Assembly: GCA_030655795.1 (NCBI GenBank)
Contig: JAUSPJ010000244.1
Location: 1-9,147 of the forward strand
Reading direction: 5' to 3'
DNA length: 9,147 bases
From: Fidelibacterota bacterium
Lineage (GTDB): Bacteria > Fidelibacterota > UBA2242
Part shown: in pieces, positions 1-6,848 of the stretch
Numbering within the stretch: the first letter of the stretch is position 1
How the letters are laid out: every line of letters starts with the position of its first letter
Translations under genes and position numbers: made by a program
The notes under the pieces: generated by a model
What the model was told of the DNA's origin: nothing
Database searches by the model: none
The model's input: only the letters and a program-made list of their open reading frames with translations

Positions 1-136
1 CCTCAATTACATCCACTCCCAAACGGGCTAGCTGATGAGCAACGACCAGTTTTTCATTCACGGTCAATGAAGCGCCGGGACTCTGTTCACCGTCCCGCAG
101 GGTGGTATCAAAAATAATAATCTTTCGCATTTCCAT
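1..136 (-). CDS. leuA: 2-isopropylmalate synthase, N-terminal fragment (cut by window edge)
   Basis: Only the first 45 codons are present; the gene continues past the left edge. The visible protein has FDTTLRDGEQSPG near its start, the divalent-metal and substrate-binding signature of the DRE-TIM metallolyase family. GEQSPG is typical of LeuA, which condenses acetyl-CoA with 2-oxoisovalerate in the first committed step of leucine synthesis in the cytoplasm. Two in-frame ATGs exist, at 136 and 130. The upstream one is preferred because GAGGAG (147 to 142) lies 5 bases before it and 11 before the other. The gene begins 14 bases after the cimA stop, so it is the sixth gene of the operon. The related homocitrate or citramalate synthases share the N-terminal motif, so a fragment this short cannot fully exclude them; LeuA is much the most likely given cimA next door and the BCAA context. 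Confidence 0.85.
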   Translation of the reverse strand, partial: MEMRKIIIFDTTLRDGEQSPGASLTVNEKLVVAHQLARLGVDVIE

Positions 137-141
137 AGTTA

Positions 142-147
142 CTCCTC
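142..147 (-). promoter_or_regulatory. Shine-Dalgarno site of leuA
   Basis: GAGGAG read on the minus strand sits in the 14-base gap after the cimA stop codon. Its spacing of 5 bases to the ATG at 136, against 11 to the ATG at 130, favours the upstream start for leuA. Confidence 0.6.
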
Positions 148-150
148 AGT

Positions 151-1728
151 CTAATTCCCGTTACGTTTTTTCATTAAATAATAGGAAATACTGTCGGTCA
201 ATGCCTGCCAGCTGGCTTCGATGATATTTTCCGAGACACCAACCGTATTCCAGGTTTTTTTCTCATCACTGGATTCGATCAAGACCCGGACTTTAGCCGA
301 TGTGGCAGCTTTGGCATTAATGACCCGGACCTTGTAATCCGAAAGTTTCATTTCATCAATTTCCGGATAAAAATTAATCAGCGCTTTGCGCAGCGCATTA
401 TCCAGCGCATTTACCGGACCGACGCCTTCGGAGGCTGTATGTTCCATCTTATCATTCACAAGCATACGCACCGTTGCCTCGGAGCGGATTTCATCGGACT
501 CATTTTTCTCGATCAATATCCGAAAACCCTGCAAGGTATAATAGTTTTGATATTCATTTTTCAGTTTTTTGATCAGCAGTTCCAGCGACCCTTCCGCCGC
601 TTCGAATTCATAGCCTTCATGTTCGAGCTGTTTTAACTGCTGCACAATCTCCGGTATTTTGTCCTTATCGGATTCGAGATCAACACCCAGTTCATCGGCC
701 TTGAAAACAATATTGCTTTTCCCCGACAGATCGGAAACCAGTACCCGGCGCTTGTTACCCACAGATTCGGGTTTGATATGCTCATAAGTGTCGGAATCCC
801 GCATCACGGCACTGACATGGATACCGCCTTTATGGGCGAAGGCGCTCTTCCCGACAAAGGGCATATTATTGGGATGAATCAGGTTGGCAATTTCACTGAC
901 GTAGTGCGAAAGAGCAGTAATTCTGGCAATATTTTCCGAGGGGATACAGGAATAACCGGCTTTCAATTGCAGGTTTGGAATGACACTGCAGAGGTTCGCG
1001 TTTCCGCAACGCTCGCCGTAACCGTTGATGGTTCCCTGCACATGCACGCAGCCGTTTTGGACCGCGGCCAGGCTATTCGCTACCGCCAGACCGGAATCGT
1101 TATGGGCGTGAATCCCTAACGGCACCGATACATTCTGCTTAACTTCACGAACGATATCGGCAATCTCATTAGTCAGTGAACCGCCATTGGTGTCGCAGAG
1201 AACCAGCACATCGGCGCCGGCAGTTTCGGCAACTTTCAGCGCTTCCAGAGCATAGTCAGGATCATCCTTATAGCCGTCGAAGAAATGTTCAGCATCGAAG
1301 ATGAGCTCTTTTCCGTTTGCTTTAAGAAAAGCGACACTTTCCCGAATCATATCCAGGTTTTGCTGTTTAGTAACCCGCAAGGCCTTTTCCACGTGAAATA
1401 CCCAGGTTTTACCGAAAACCGACACCGCCGGGGTTTCCGCTTCCAGCAGGGCCAGAATATTCGGATCATTTTCGACTTTATTCTTCGCGTGTTTCGTTGA
1501 ACCAAACGCTACAATCTTTGCCTGTTTGAAGTGTACATCTTTCGCTTTTTTAAAAAACAGGACGTCCTTGGGATTCGAACCGGGCCAGCCGCCCTCAATA
1601 TAATGAATCCCGAATTCATCCAGTTTTTTGGCGATATGCAGTTTATCTTCCAGAGAAAAAGATATACTCTCGCTCTGGGAACCGTCCCGCAGAGTTGTAT
1701 CGAATAATTTTACCGTTGACGTTTGCAT
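151..1728 (-). CDS. cimA: (R)-citramalate synthase
   Basis: The 525-residue protein matches the long citramalate synthase family (acetyl-CoA + pyruvate to citramalate), the entry to the threonine-independent isoleucine route. An N-terminal TIM barrel (about 1-275) carries FDTTLRDGSQ at residues 9-18, with metal and catalytic residues D10, R14 and D15. It also carries the metal-binding GIHAHND at 205-211 (H207, H209) and the GTINGYGERCGNANL signature at about 232-246. GSQSE in place of the GEQSPG of LeuA separates it from isopropylmalate synthase. Residues about 390-520 resemble the LeuA allosteric (dimer) domain, through which the end product usually inhibits the enzyme. The start is 1 base after the ilvC stop (TAAGATG), with AAGGA at 1736-1740 about 7 bases upstream, so translation is probably coupled. 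No ilvA (threonine deaminase) is in the window, which fits CimA supplying 2-oxobutanoate for isoleucine. Confidence 0.93.
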   Translation of the reverse strand: MQTSTVKLFDTTLRDGSQSESISFSLEDKLHIAKKLDEFGIHYIEGGWPGSNPKDVLFFKKAKDVHFKQAKIVAFGSTKHAKNKVENDPNILALLEAETPAVSVFGKTWVFHVEKALRVTKQQNLDMIRESVAFLKANGKELIFDAEHFFDGYKDDPDYALEALKVAETAGADVLVLCDTNGGSLTNEIADIVREVKQNVSVPLGIHAHNDSGLAVANSLAAVQNGCVHVQGTINGYGERCGNANLCSVIPNLQLKAGYSCIPSENIARITALSHYVSEIANLIHPNNMPFVGKSAFAHKGGIHVSAVMRDSDTYEHIKPESVGNKRRVLVSDLSGKSNIVFKADELGVDLESDKDKIPEIVQQLKQLEHEGYEFEAAEGSLELLIKKLKNEYQNYYTLQGFRILIEKNESDEIRSEATVRMLVNDKMEHTASEGVGPVNALDNALRKALINFYPEIDEMKLSDYKVRVINAKAATSAKVRVLIESSDEKKTWNTVGVSENIIEASWQALTDSISYYLMKKRNGN

Positions 1729-1729
1729 C

Positions 1730-2731
1730 TTATTTTCCTTTTTTCAGCCAGGCCATCATACTGCGCAGCTGCTTACCGGTTTTTTCGATTTGCAATTCGC
1801 TATGTTCGCGACGCAGAGCATTCAGGGTCGGTCGCCCGGCCTGATTTTCCAATATCCACTCTTTGGCAAACCGCCCGTCCTGTACTTCCCGAAGAATGGC
1901 TTTCATTTCTTTTTTCACATCGTCGTTGACCAATCGCGGCCCCCGGGACATTCCGCCGTATTCCGCGGTATCACTGACCGAATAATACATCCCGGCGATA
2001 CCACCCTCATAGAACAGGTCAACGATCAGTTTCATTTCATGCAGGCATTCAAAATAGGCAATTTCCGGCTGGTATCCGGCTTCCACCAGGGTTTCAAAGC
2101 CGCTTTTAATCAGCTCTGAAACACCGCCGCAGAGTACTGCCTGTTCACCAAAAAGATCGGTTTCGGTTTCTTCCTTAAAGCTTGTCTCAATAATCCCGGC
2201 GCGTCCGGCGCCAATACCACAGGCATGCGCCAGGGCCAGATCTTTGGCCTTGCCGGTAGCATCCTGGTAAATGGCAATCAGCGACGGCACACCGGCGCCG
2301 ATTTCATACTGTCTACGGACCAGATGACCGGGACCTTTCGGGGCCACCATATAGACATCCACATCTTTCGGGGGGACAACCTGCCCGAAGTGAATATTAA
2401 AACCATGCGAAAAAACAAGCGCTTTACCGGGTGTCAGGTTCTGTTTAACCTCTTCGGTATAAATGCGTTTCTGTAATTCATCGGGCACCAAAATCTGGAT
2501 CACATCGGCTTTGGCGCTGGCTTCCGTCGCTGACATCGGTTTAAAACCATGGCTTTGGGCTAGTTTATAATTGTCACTTCCTTCTACATCAGCTACAATC
2601 ACGGTATATCCACTGTCCCGCAGGTTCTGGGCCTGGGCATGTCCTTGACTGCCATAGCCGATAATCGCAATCGTTTTTTCTTTGAGAATTTTCTGATTCG
2701 CATCTCTGTCGTAATACATCTTAATCGCCAT
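1730..2731 (-). CDS. ilvC: Ketol-acid reductoisomerase, class I
   Basis: The 333-residue protein is the usual class I length. It isomerises and reduces 2-acetolactate or 2-aceto-2-hydroxybutyrate to the dihydroxy acids. The N-terminal Rossmann domain has GYGSQGHAQAQNLRDSG at 25-41, and H109 lies in SHGF. The C-terminal knotted domain has the Mg ligands D192 and E196 (DLFGEQ) and E228 and E232 (FECLHE), then SDTAEYGG at 253-260. The cofactor loop (residues 47-55, ADVEGSDNY) is unusual: NADPH enzymes typically have Arg and Ser here, this one has Val, Asp and Asn, which suggests NADH or mixed use. The frame stays open to an ATG at 2809, but the start at 2731 is chosen: AGGAG lies 9 bases upstream, MAIKMYYDRDA is a family-like N-terminus, and the longer form would overlap ilvN by 89 bases. 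With this start the overlap with ilvN is 11 bases, implying coupled translation. Confidence 0.96.
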   Translation of the reverse strand: MAIKMYYDRDANQKILKEKTIAIIGYGSQGHAQAQNLRDSGYTVIVADVEGSDNYKLAQSHGFKPMSATEASAKADVIQILVPDELQKRIYTEEVKQNLTPGKALVFSHGFNIHFGQVVPPKDVDVYMVAPKGPGHLVRRQYEIGAGVPSLIAIYQDATGKAKDLALAHACGIGAGRAGIIETSFKEETETDLFGEQAVLCGGVSELIKSGFETLVEAGYQPEIAYFECLHEMKLIVDLFYEGGIAGMYYSVSDTAEYGGMSRGPRLVNDDVKKEMKAILREVQDGRFAKEWILENQAGRPTLNALRREHSELQIEKTGKQLRSMMAWLKKGK

Positions 2732-3239
2732 TTTTATTTTCTCCTTTTTTTGGTAATTGATATTCAGCCATTGCAAATTCTCCGCTACGTATATATTCCT
2801 GGATTCCATAAGGGCGAACCATCTCGATAAAGCGGTCTATTTTCCGGGGGGTCCCGGCCAGTTCCATAATCACATGATCGGTAGCCACATCGATTGGATT
2901 GGCTTTAAACACCTGCATCAGATGAAACAGGTCGGTCCGGTTTTTTTCCTTTACTTCCAATTTTAGAATAATGTACTCCCGGACAATATAGTTATCTTTG
3001 TGGGAAATGTCCATTACCCGGACTGTATCGACGAGCTTATTCAACTGTTTTATGATCTGCTCGATATGTTCGTCGCTCTCCTCTACCACCAGACTGATTT
3101 TATAAACATTCGGATCTTCTGTGGGCGCCCCGATTACGCTTTCAATATTATACCCGCGCTGAGAAAGCAAACCAGATACCCGGGCCAGAACCCCCGAACT
3201 GTTTAAGACTGTAACGATAATTGTGTGTTTTTCTACCAT
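2721..3239 (-). CDS. ilvN: Acetolactate synthase small (regulatory) subunit
   Basis: The 172-residue protein is the regulatory partner of IlvB and normally both activates the catalytic subunit and gives it valine feedback inhibition. Residues about 5-78 form an ACT domain with NSSGVLARVSGLLSQRGYNI at 13-32. G16 and N31 align with E. coli IlvH G14 and N29, positions tied to valine sensitivity, so feedback inhibition is probably retained (inference). Residues about 85-160 match the ALS small-subunit C-terminal domain (RTDLFHLMQVFKANPIDV, then MELAGTPRKIDRF). The length is typical of the IlvH/IlvN type with both domains. The start is 2 bases beyond the ilvB stop, and GGAG at 3247-3250, within the end of ilvB, gives a 7-base spacing. 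The last 11 bases overlap ilvC. ilvH would be an equally valid symbol. Confidence 0.95.
   Translation of the reverse strand: MVEKHTIIVTVLNSSGVLARVSGLLSQRGYNIESVIGAPTEDPNVYKISLVVEESDEHIEQIIKQLNKLVDTVRVMDISHKDNYIVREYIILKLEVKEKNRTDLFHLMQVFKANPIDVATDHVIMELAGTPRKIDRFIEMVRPYGIQEYIRSGEFAMAEYQLPKKGENKNGD
2741..2745 (-). promoter_or_regulatory. Shine-Dalgarno site that fixes the ilvC start
   Basis: AGGAG on the minus strand, inside the last codons of ilvN, lies 9 bases before the ATG at 2731. It supports the shorter ilvC start over the in-frame ATG at 2809. Confidence 0.75.
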
Positions 3240-3241
3240 TG

Positions 3242-4972
3242 TTAATCTCCTGTCATCATATCGCTTAAGGGCTTCCCGGCCGAAACCATGGGAAACACGT
3301 TCTCTTCACGATTTACAAAAAATTCCATCAATACCGGTCCCTCTTCGGCTAATCCCTTTTTCAAAACCTCATCAACTTCAGCATTGGTTTTTGCCCGGTA
3401 TCCGATCATTCCATTGGCTTCGGCCACTTTCACCAGATCCGGCAGATACTGCGGTGGACAATTGCCGCTGGGCCCCCGGCATTCATCGGGACAATCCGGT
3501 GTCTGCTGCAGACAGACCTGTGAATATTTCTTGTCCCAGAACAGATCCTGCCACTGCCGCACCATTCCCAGGTAAAAATTATTCAGAACAATTACTTTAA
3601 CCGGAATACGATTGATCGCACAGGTAGCCAGCTCCTGAATATTCATCTGAATACCGCCATCACCGGAAATGCAAACCACCTGAGTATCCGGGTTTGCAAC
3701 CGCCGCACCCATGGCCGCCGGAAGACCAAATCCCATTGTTCCAAGACCGCCGGAGCTTAAAAATTTCCGCGGATGTCGGTAATGACAGTACAGAGCCGAC
3801 CACATCTGGTGCTGACCGACATCAGTAACAATAATCGCATCATTGTTCACAAATTCATTCAAGCGCTCAATCACAAATTGCGGGTTGACGGAATCGTTCC
3901 CATTATTTTTGTAGCTCAGCGGGTATTTTTCTTTCCAGAATTCAGTTCGTTCATTCCAGGAGTTTTTCGAGCGCGGATTGACTTTTTCAATCAGTTGCTG
4001 TAAAACAACTTTGGCATCGCCTACCACCGGAATGTCGGCTTTGACATTTTTCCCAATTTCCGCCGGATCAATATCAATATGGACCACCGTTGTATTCTTC
4101 GCAAAGGTATGCCGCGGGCCGGTAATCCGGTCGTCAAAACGGACACCAACCGCTATCATCAGATCACAATCCATGAGTGCTTTATTCGCTGCAACCCGTC
4201 CGTGCATTCCGGGCATTCCCAGAAAACAGGGGTGATCAAAGGGAACTGAACCTAATCCCATCAGCGTGACAACCACCGGGATTTGTGTTTTATCAATCAA
4301 TTGCAACAGTTCATCTGTAGCGCCGGCGCTAATAATGCCACCGCCGGTATAGAGCAGTGGTTTCTGGGCATGGGCAATCGCATCAGCCAGTTTTTTAATC
4401 TGACCATTATTCCCTTTTCTGACCGGTTTATAGCCCGGCAGGTTCACTGATTCCGGATAGCTGTAATTTTTCAACTTTGCATTGGCCACATCAACCGGAA
4501 TATCAATCGACACCGGTCCCGGCCGGCCAGTTCGTGCAATATAAAAGGCCTCTTTTATTATTTGCGGCAGTTCCCCGACATCTTTGACCAGGTAATTGTG
4601 CTTACAGATCGAGCGGGTCAATCCCAGCATATCGGTCTCCTGAAAGGCATCGGTGCCGATATTGCCGGTCGCAACCTGTCCGCTAATCACCACAATCGGC
4701 GACGAATCAAGTTTCGCCGTAGCAATCCCGGTAATCGTATTGGTTGCTCCAGGTCCGGAAGTCACCAGACACACACCAACTTTACCCGTTGACCGGGCAT
4801 AACCATCTGCCGCATGCGTGGCCCCCTGTTCATGCCGGGTCAGTAAAAATCTAATGTCTTTGGTAGAGTAGAGAACATCAAAGATCGGAATGACGACACC
4901 GCCGGGATAACCGAAGATGGTATCAACGCCTTCTCTTTTCAATCCATCTATTAATATTTCTGCACCATTCAT
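3242..4972 (-). CDS. ilvB: Acetolactate synthase (AHAS) large catalytic subunit
   Basis: The 576-residue ThDP-dependent enzyme makes 2-acetolactate from two pyruvates, or 2-aceto-2-hydroxybutyrate from pyruvate plus 2-oxobutanoate. The PYR domain has GYPGG at 21-25 and the catalytic Glu48 in RHEQGATHAADGYAR. The central FAD-type domain spans about 190-330 (GVRFDDRITG at 276-285). The PYR domain end and the ThDP-binding domain carry SGPGATN and GDGG (437-440) followed by NN at 464-465, the metal-ThDP motif. The C-terminal region RQWQDLFWDKKYS (472-484) is followed by an insertion of about 20 residues holding C487, C494, C498 and C505, before PDLVKVAEANG. Most AHAS sequences I know go almost directly from KRYS to NPDFVKLAEA. 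The start has GAGGA about 4-5 bases upstream. The gene lies 28 bases after ilvD and just before its partner ilvN. Confidence 0.95.
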   Translation of the reverse strand: MNGAEILIDGLKREGVDTIFGYPGGVVIPIFDVLYSTKDIRFLLTRHEQGATHAADGYARSTGKVGVCLVTSGPGATNTITGIATAKLDSSPIVVISGQVATGNIGTDAFQETDMLGLTRSICKHNYLVKDVGELPQIIKEAFYIARTGRPGPVSIDIPVDVANAKLKNYSYPESVNLPGYKPVRKGNNGQIKKLADAIAHAQKPLLYTGGGIISAGATDELLQLIDKTQIPVVVTLMGLGSVPFDHPCFLGMPGMHGRVAANKALMDCDLMIAVGVRFDDRITGPRHTFAKNTTVVHIDIDPAEIGKNVKADIPVVGDAKVVLQQLIEKVNPRSKNSWNERTEFWKEKYPLSYKNNGNDSVNPQFVIERLNEFVNNDAIIVTDVGQHQMWSALYCHYRHPRKFLSSGGLGTMGFGLPAAMGAAVANPDTQVVCISGDGGIQMNIQELATCAINRIPVKVIVLNNFYLGMVRQWQDLFWDKKYSQVCLQQTPDCPDECRGPSGNCPPQYLPDLVKVAEANGMIGYRAKTNAEVDEVLKKGLAEEGPVLMEFFVNREENVFPMVSAGKPLSDMMTGD

Positions 4973-5000
4973 AATATCCTCATATATGTTTATATCTATT

Positions 5001-6668
5001 TTACAATTTCAATACAGCGCCTTTACTGGCGGAAGATGCCATCTTGGCATAGCGGCCCAGGACGCCGTAATCCACCCGCGGTTTACGTGTTTTCCAGGTT
5101 TTTCTTCTCTGTGCTAATTCTTCCTCACTTACCAGTACATTCAGTTTACCGGCGGGAATATCAATCGCAATACGGTCGCCATCCCGAAGGAGTGCAATCG
5201 GCCCGCCATCCGCCGCTTCCGGCGCAATATGTCCGATGCAGGCGCCCCGGGTTCCTCCCGAAAAACGTCCGTCGGTAATCAACGCCACACTTTCGCCGAG
5301 TCCTTTGCCCATGATATAAGAAGTAGGCGACAGCATTTCCTGCATACCGGGGCCGCCCTTAGGCCCTTCATAGCGGATCACCACCACATCACCGGCTTTG
5401 ACCTTATCATTCAGAATACCGTCGCAAGCCTCTTCCTGGCTGTCAAAAATCACCGCCGGACCTTCGAATCGGCGCATCGATTCGGCCACTCCCGCATACT
5501 TGACTACACTGCCTTCCGGCGCCAGATTGCCGTTCAGCACCGCCAGTCCCCCCGTATTACTGTAGGCATTTTCCAAAGTATGAATAACTGCCTTGTCTTT
5601 AATCACCGCGTCTTTAATATTTTCCGATAATGTCTTTCCCGTTACGGTTATGCAATCACCGTCAATCAATCCGGGCTCTCGCTGAATTTCGTTCAGGATG
5701 GCGCTGATACCGCCCGCCCGATCTACATCTTCAATATGGTAATCACTGGATGGTGAGACTTTGCAGATGTTTTTCACCCGTTTGGAAATCTCGTCTATTC
5801 TTTTAATATCATAATCGATCCCGGCTTCGGCGGCGACAGCGAGTGAATGTAACACTGTATTTGTCGAGCCGCCCATGGCCATATCCAGCACCATTGCATT
5901 ATCGATAGATTTCTGTGAAATAATATCCAAAGGCTTCAGATCCTCGTTAACCATTTCGACAATACGCCGGCCGGCCTGACGATACAGATCCTGGCGCCGT
6001 TCATCCTCGGCAAGAACTGTCCCGTTTCCCGGCAATGCAATGCCAATGGCTTCGCAGAGGCAATTCATGGAATTCGCCGTAAACATTCCGGAACAGCTGC
6101 CCCAGCCCGGGCAGGCATTTTCTTCAATTTCGGCCAGTTCAGATTCCGTTATTTTCCCTTCCTGAAAAGCGCCCACAGCTTCAAATACGGAAATGAGATC
6201 GATGGTTTTACCAGTCGAAGTTTTTCCGGCTCGCATGGGACCGCCGGAAACGAAGATGGTTGGAATATTGACCCGGGCTGCCGCCATCAGCATCCCGGGA
6301 ATAATCTTGTCGCAATTCGGAATACAGACCAGGGCATCAAAGCAGTGCGCCCGCAGCATGATTTCGACGGAATCGGCGATAATTTCCCGGCTGACCAGGC
6401 TATAGCGCATTCCCATATGTCCCATGGCGATTCCGTCACAAACCGCAATCGTATTAAATTCAAAAGGTAATCCGCCGGCGTCGTAAACGGCGTCTTTGAC
6501 GATTTTTCCGACGGAATCGAGTTTGACGTGTCCCGGCACAATATCTACATAGGAATTGGCAATGGCGATAAAGGGCCGGTCAAAATCCGCCCGCTTTTTT
6601 CCGGTGGCGCTCAGCAGCGCCCGGTGGGGCGCTCTCTCCAATCCTTTTTTTACCTGGTCACTTCGCAT
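5001..6668 (-). CDS. ilvD: Dihydroxy-acid dehydratase
   Basis: The 555-residue Fe-S dehydratase converts dihydroxyisovalerate and dihydroxymethylvalerate to 2-oxoisovalerate and 2-oxomethylvalerate. The family signatures NCDKIIPGM (C119, likely carbamylated Lys121) and CPGWGSCSGMFTANSMNCL (C192) supply cluster ligands. TDGRFSGGTRG at about 466-476 holds the conserved active-site Ser470. The first-cysteine region reads ANSYVDIVPGHVKL, the PGH type seen in E. coli IlvD rather than the PC type of plant and mycobacterial [2Fe-2S] enzymes; C77 in AVCDGIAMGH may contribute instead (inference). The paralogous sugar-acid dehydratases (Edd and others) are excluded by length and by the surrounding ilv genes. 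This is the first structural gene of the operon. AAGGA at 6675-6679 lies 6 bases before the ATG, immediately downstream of the leader terminator, so its expression depends on readthrough of the attenuator. Confidence 0.95.
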   Translation of the reverse strand: MRSDQVKKGLERAPHRALLSATGKKRADFDRPFIAIANSYVDIVPGHVKLDSVGKIVKDAVYDAGGLPFEFNTIAVCDGIAMGHMGMRYSLVSREIIADSVEIMLRAHCFDALVCIPNCDKIIPGMLMAAARVNIPTIFVSGGPMRAGKTSTGKTIDLISVFEAVGAFQEGKITESELAEIEENACPGWGSCSGMFTANSMNCLCEAIGIALPGNGTVLAEDERRQDLYRQAGRRIVEMVNEDLKPLDIISQKSIDNAMVLDMAMGGSTNTVLHSLAVAAEAGIDYDIKRIDEISKRVKNICKVSPSSDYHIEDVDRAGGISAILNEIQREPGLIDGDCITVTGKTLSENIKDAVIKDKAVIHTLENAYSNTGGLAVLNGNLAPEGSVVKYAGVAESMRRFEGPAVIFDSQEEACDGILNDKVKAGDVVVIRYEGPKGGPGMQEMLSPTSYIMGKGLGESVALITDGRFSGGTRGACIGHIAPEAADGGPIALLRDGDRIAIDIPAGKLNVLVSEEELAQRRKTWKTRKPRVDYGVLGRYAKMASSASKGAVLKL

Positions 6669-6689
6669 AACACTTCCTTTTGTGTTAAT

Positions 6690-6722
6690 AAAAAAACCCC
6701 TTCCGTTTCGGGAAGGGGTTTT
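6690..6722 (-). terminator. Intrinsic terminator in the ilv leader (attenuator hairpin)
   Basis: On the minus strand AAAACCCCTTCC (6722 to 6711) pairs perfectly with GGAAGGGGTTTT (6704 to 6693) around a 6-base loop, CGAAAC. The 12-bp stem has a GC-rich 8-bp core. The core is followed directly by seven T (6696 to 6690), part of which also closes the foot of the stem, so the element has the form of an intrinsic terminator read toward ilvD. It ends about 21 bases before the ilvD ATG and just before its ribosome binding site. No gene ends just upstream in this direction, so its role is premature termination of the operon rather than closing a gene. Read on the plus strand, the downstream tract is only four T followed by A, a much weaker terminator. 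Confidence 0.88.
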
Positions 6723-6762
6723 AAAAGTTTTCTTTTCTCTGAAATTTAAATTGCCCCTTCCC
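6710..6762 (-). promoter_or_regulatory. Antiterminator pairing of the ilv leader
   Basis: GGGAAGGGG (6762 to 6754) is an exact complement of CCCCTTCCC (6718 to 6710), giving a 9-bp helix. That helix uses the same bases the terminator needs for its left arm, so the two structures exclude each other. The first segment falls within codons 24-27 of the leader ORF. A ribosome at the leader stop codon (6748-6746) would cover it and leave the terminator free to form. A ribosome stalled at the Ile/Leu/Val codons upstream would leave it exposed and favour this antiterminator. The second segment starts 24 bases beyond the stop codon, outside the usual ribosome footprint. Confidence 0.8.
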
Positions 6763-6832
6763 TCCTGTCTACGAGCAGAATAATCAGGCTTATCCAGAGA
6801 ATAATATGGTCTATGTGGCGGTTGAAATTCAT
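6746..6832 (-). CDS. ilvL: ilv operon leader peptide, rich in Ile/Leu/Val (28 aa)
   Basis: A 28-codon ORF starts with ATG at 6832 and ends with TAA at 6748-6746. Twelve of the 28 residues are branched-chain (7 Ile, 4 Leu, 1 Val). Ten of these fall in the 12-residue stretch IILWISLIILLV (codons 10-21, 6805 to 6770). The peptide itself is not expected to have a function; its translation senses charging of the three tRNAs, as in the leader peptides of the enterobacterial ilv and leu operons. The ORF lies between a strong promoter and a terminator/antiterminator pair and covers one arm of the antiterminator, exactly as attenuation requires. The weak point is initiation: no good Shine-Dalgarno is seen, and the predicted 5' leader before the ATG is only about 18-20 bases. 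An ATG at 6837 opens a two-codon ORF (Met-Lys-stop) that overlaps this start as ATGA. It has no recognisable homology to a named leader; the call rests on composition and position. Confidence 0.82.
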   Translation of the reverse strand: MNFNRHIDHIILWISLIILLVDRREGAI

Positions 6833-6848
6833 TTCATTAATTCAAATT

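Noticed and set aside
1628..2119. Plus-strand ORF of 163 codons opposite cimA and ilvC
   Set aside because: It is antisense to two genes with strong family matches and has no recognisable domain; it is a shadow frame.
3223..3600. Plus-strand ORF of 125 codons opposite ilvB and ilvN
   Set aside because: It is antisense to well-supported genes, has low-complexity composition and no plausible start context.
6693..6722. Hairpin as a terminator for a plus-strand transcript
   Set aside because: No gene on the plus strand ends nearby, and the plus-strand tract after the stem is only four T followed by A; the seven-T tract lies in the minus direction.
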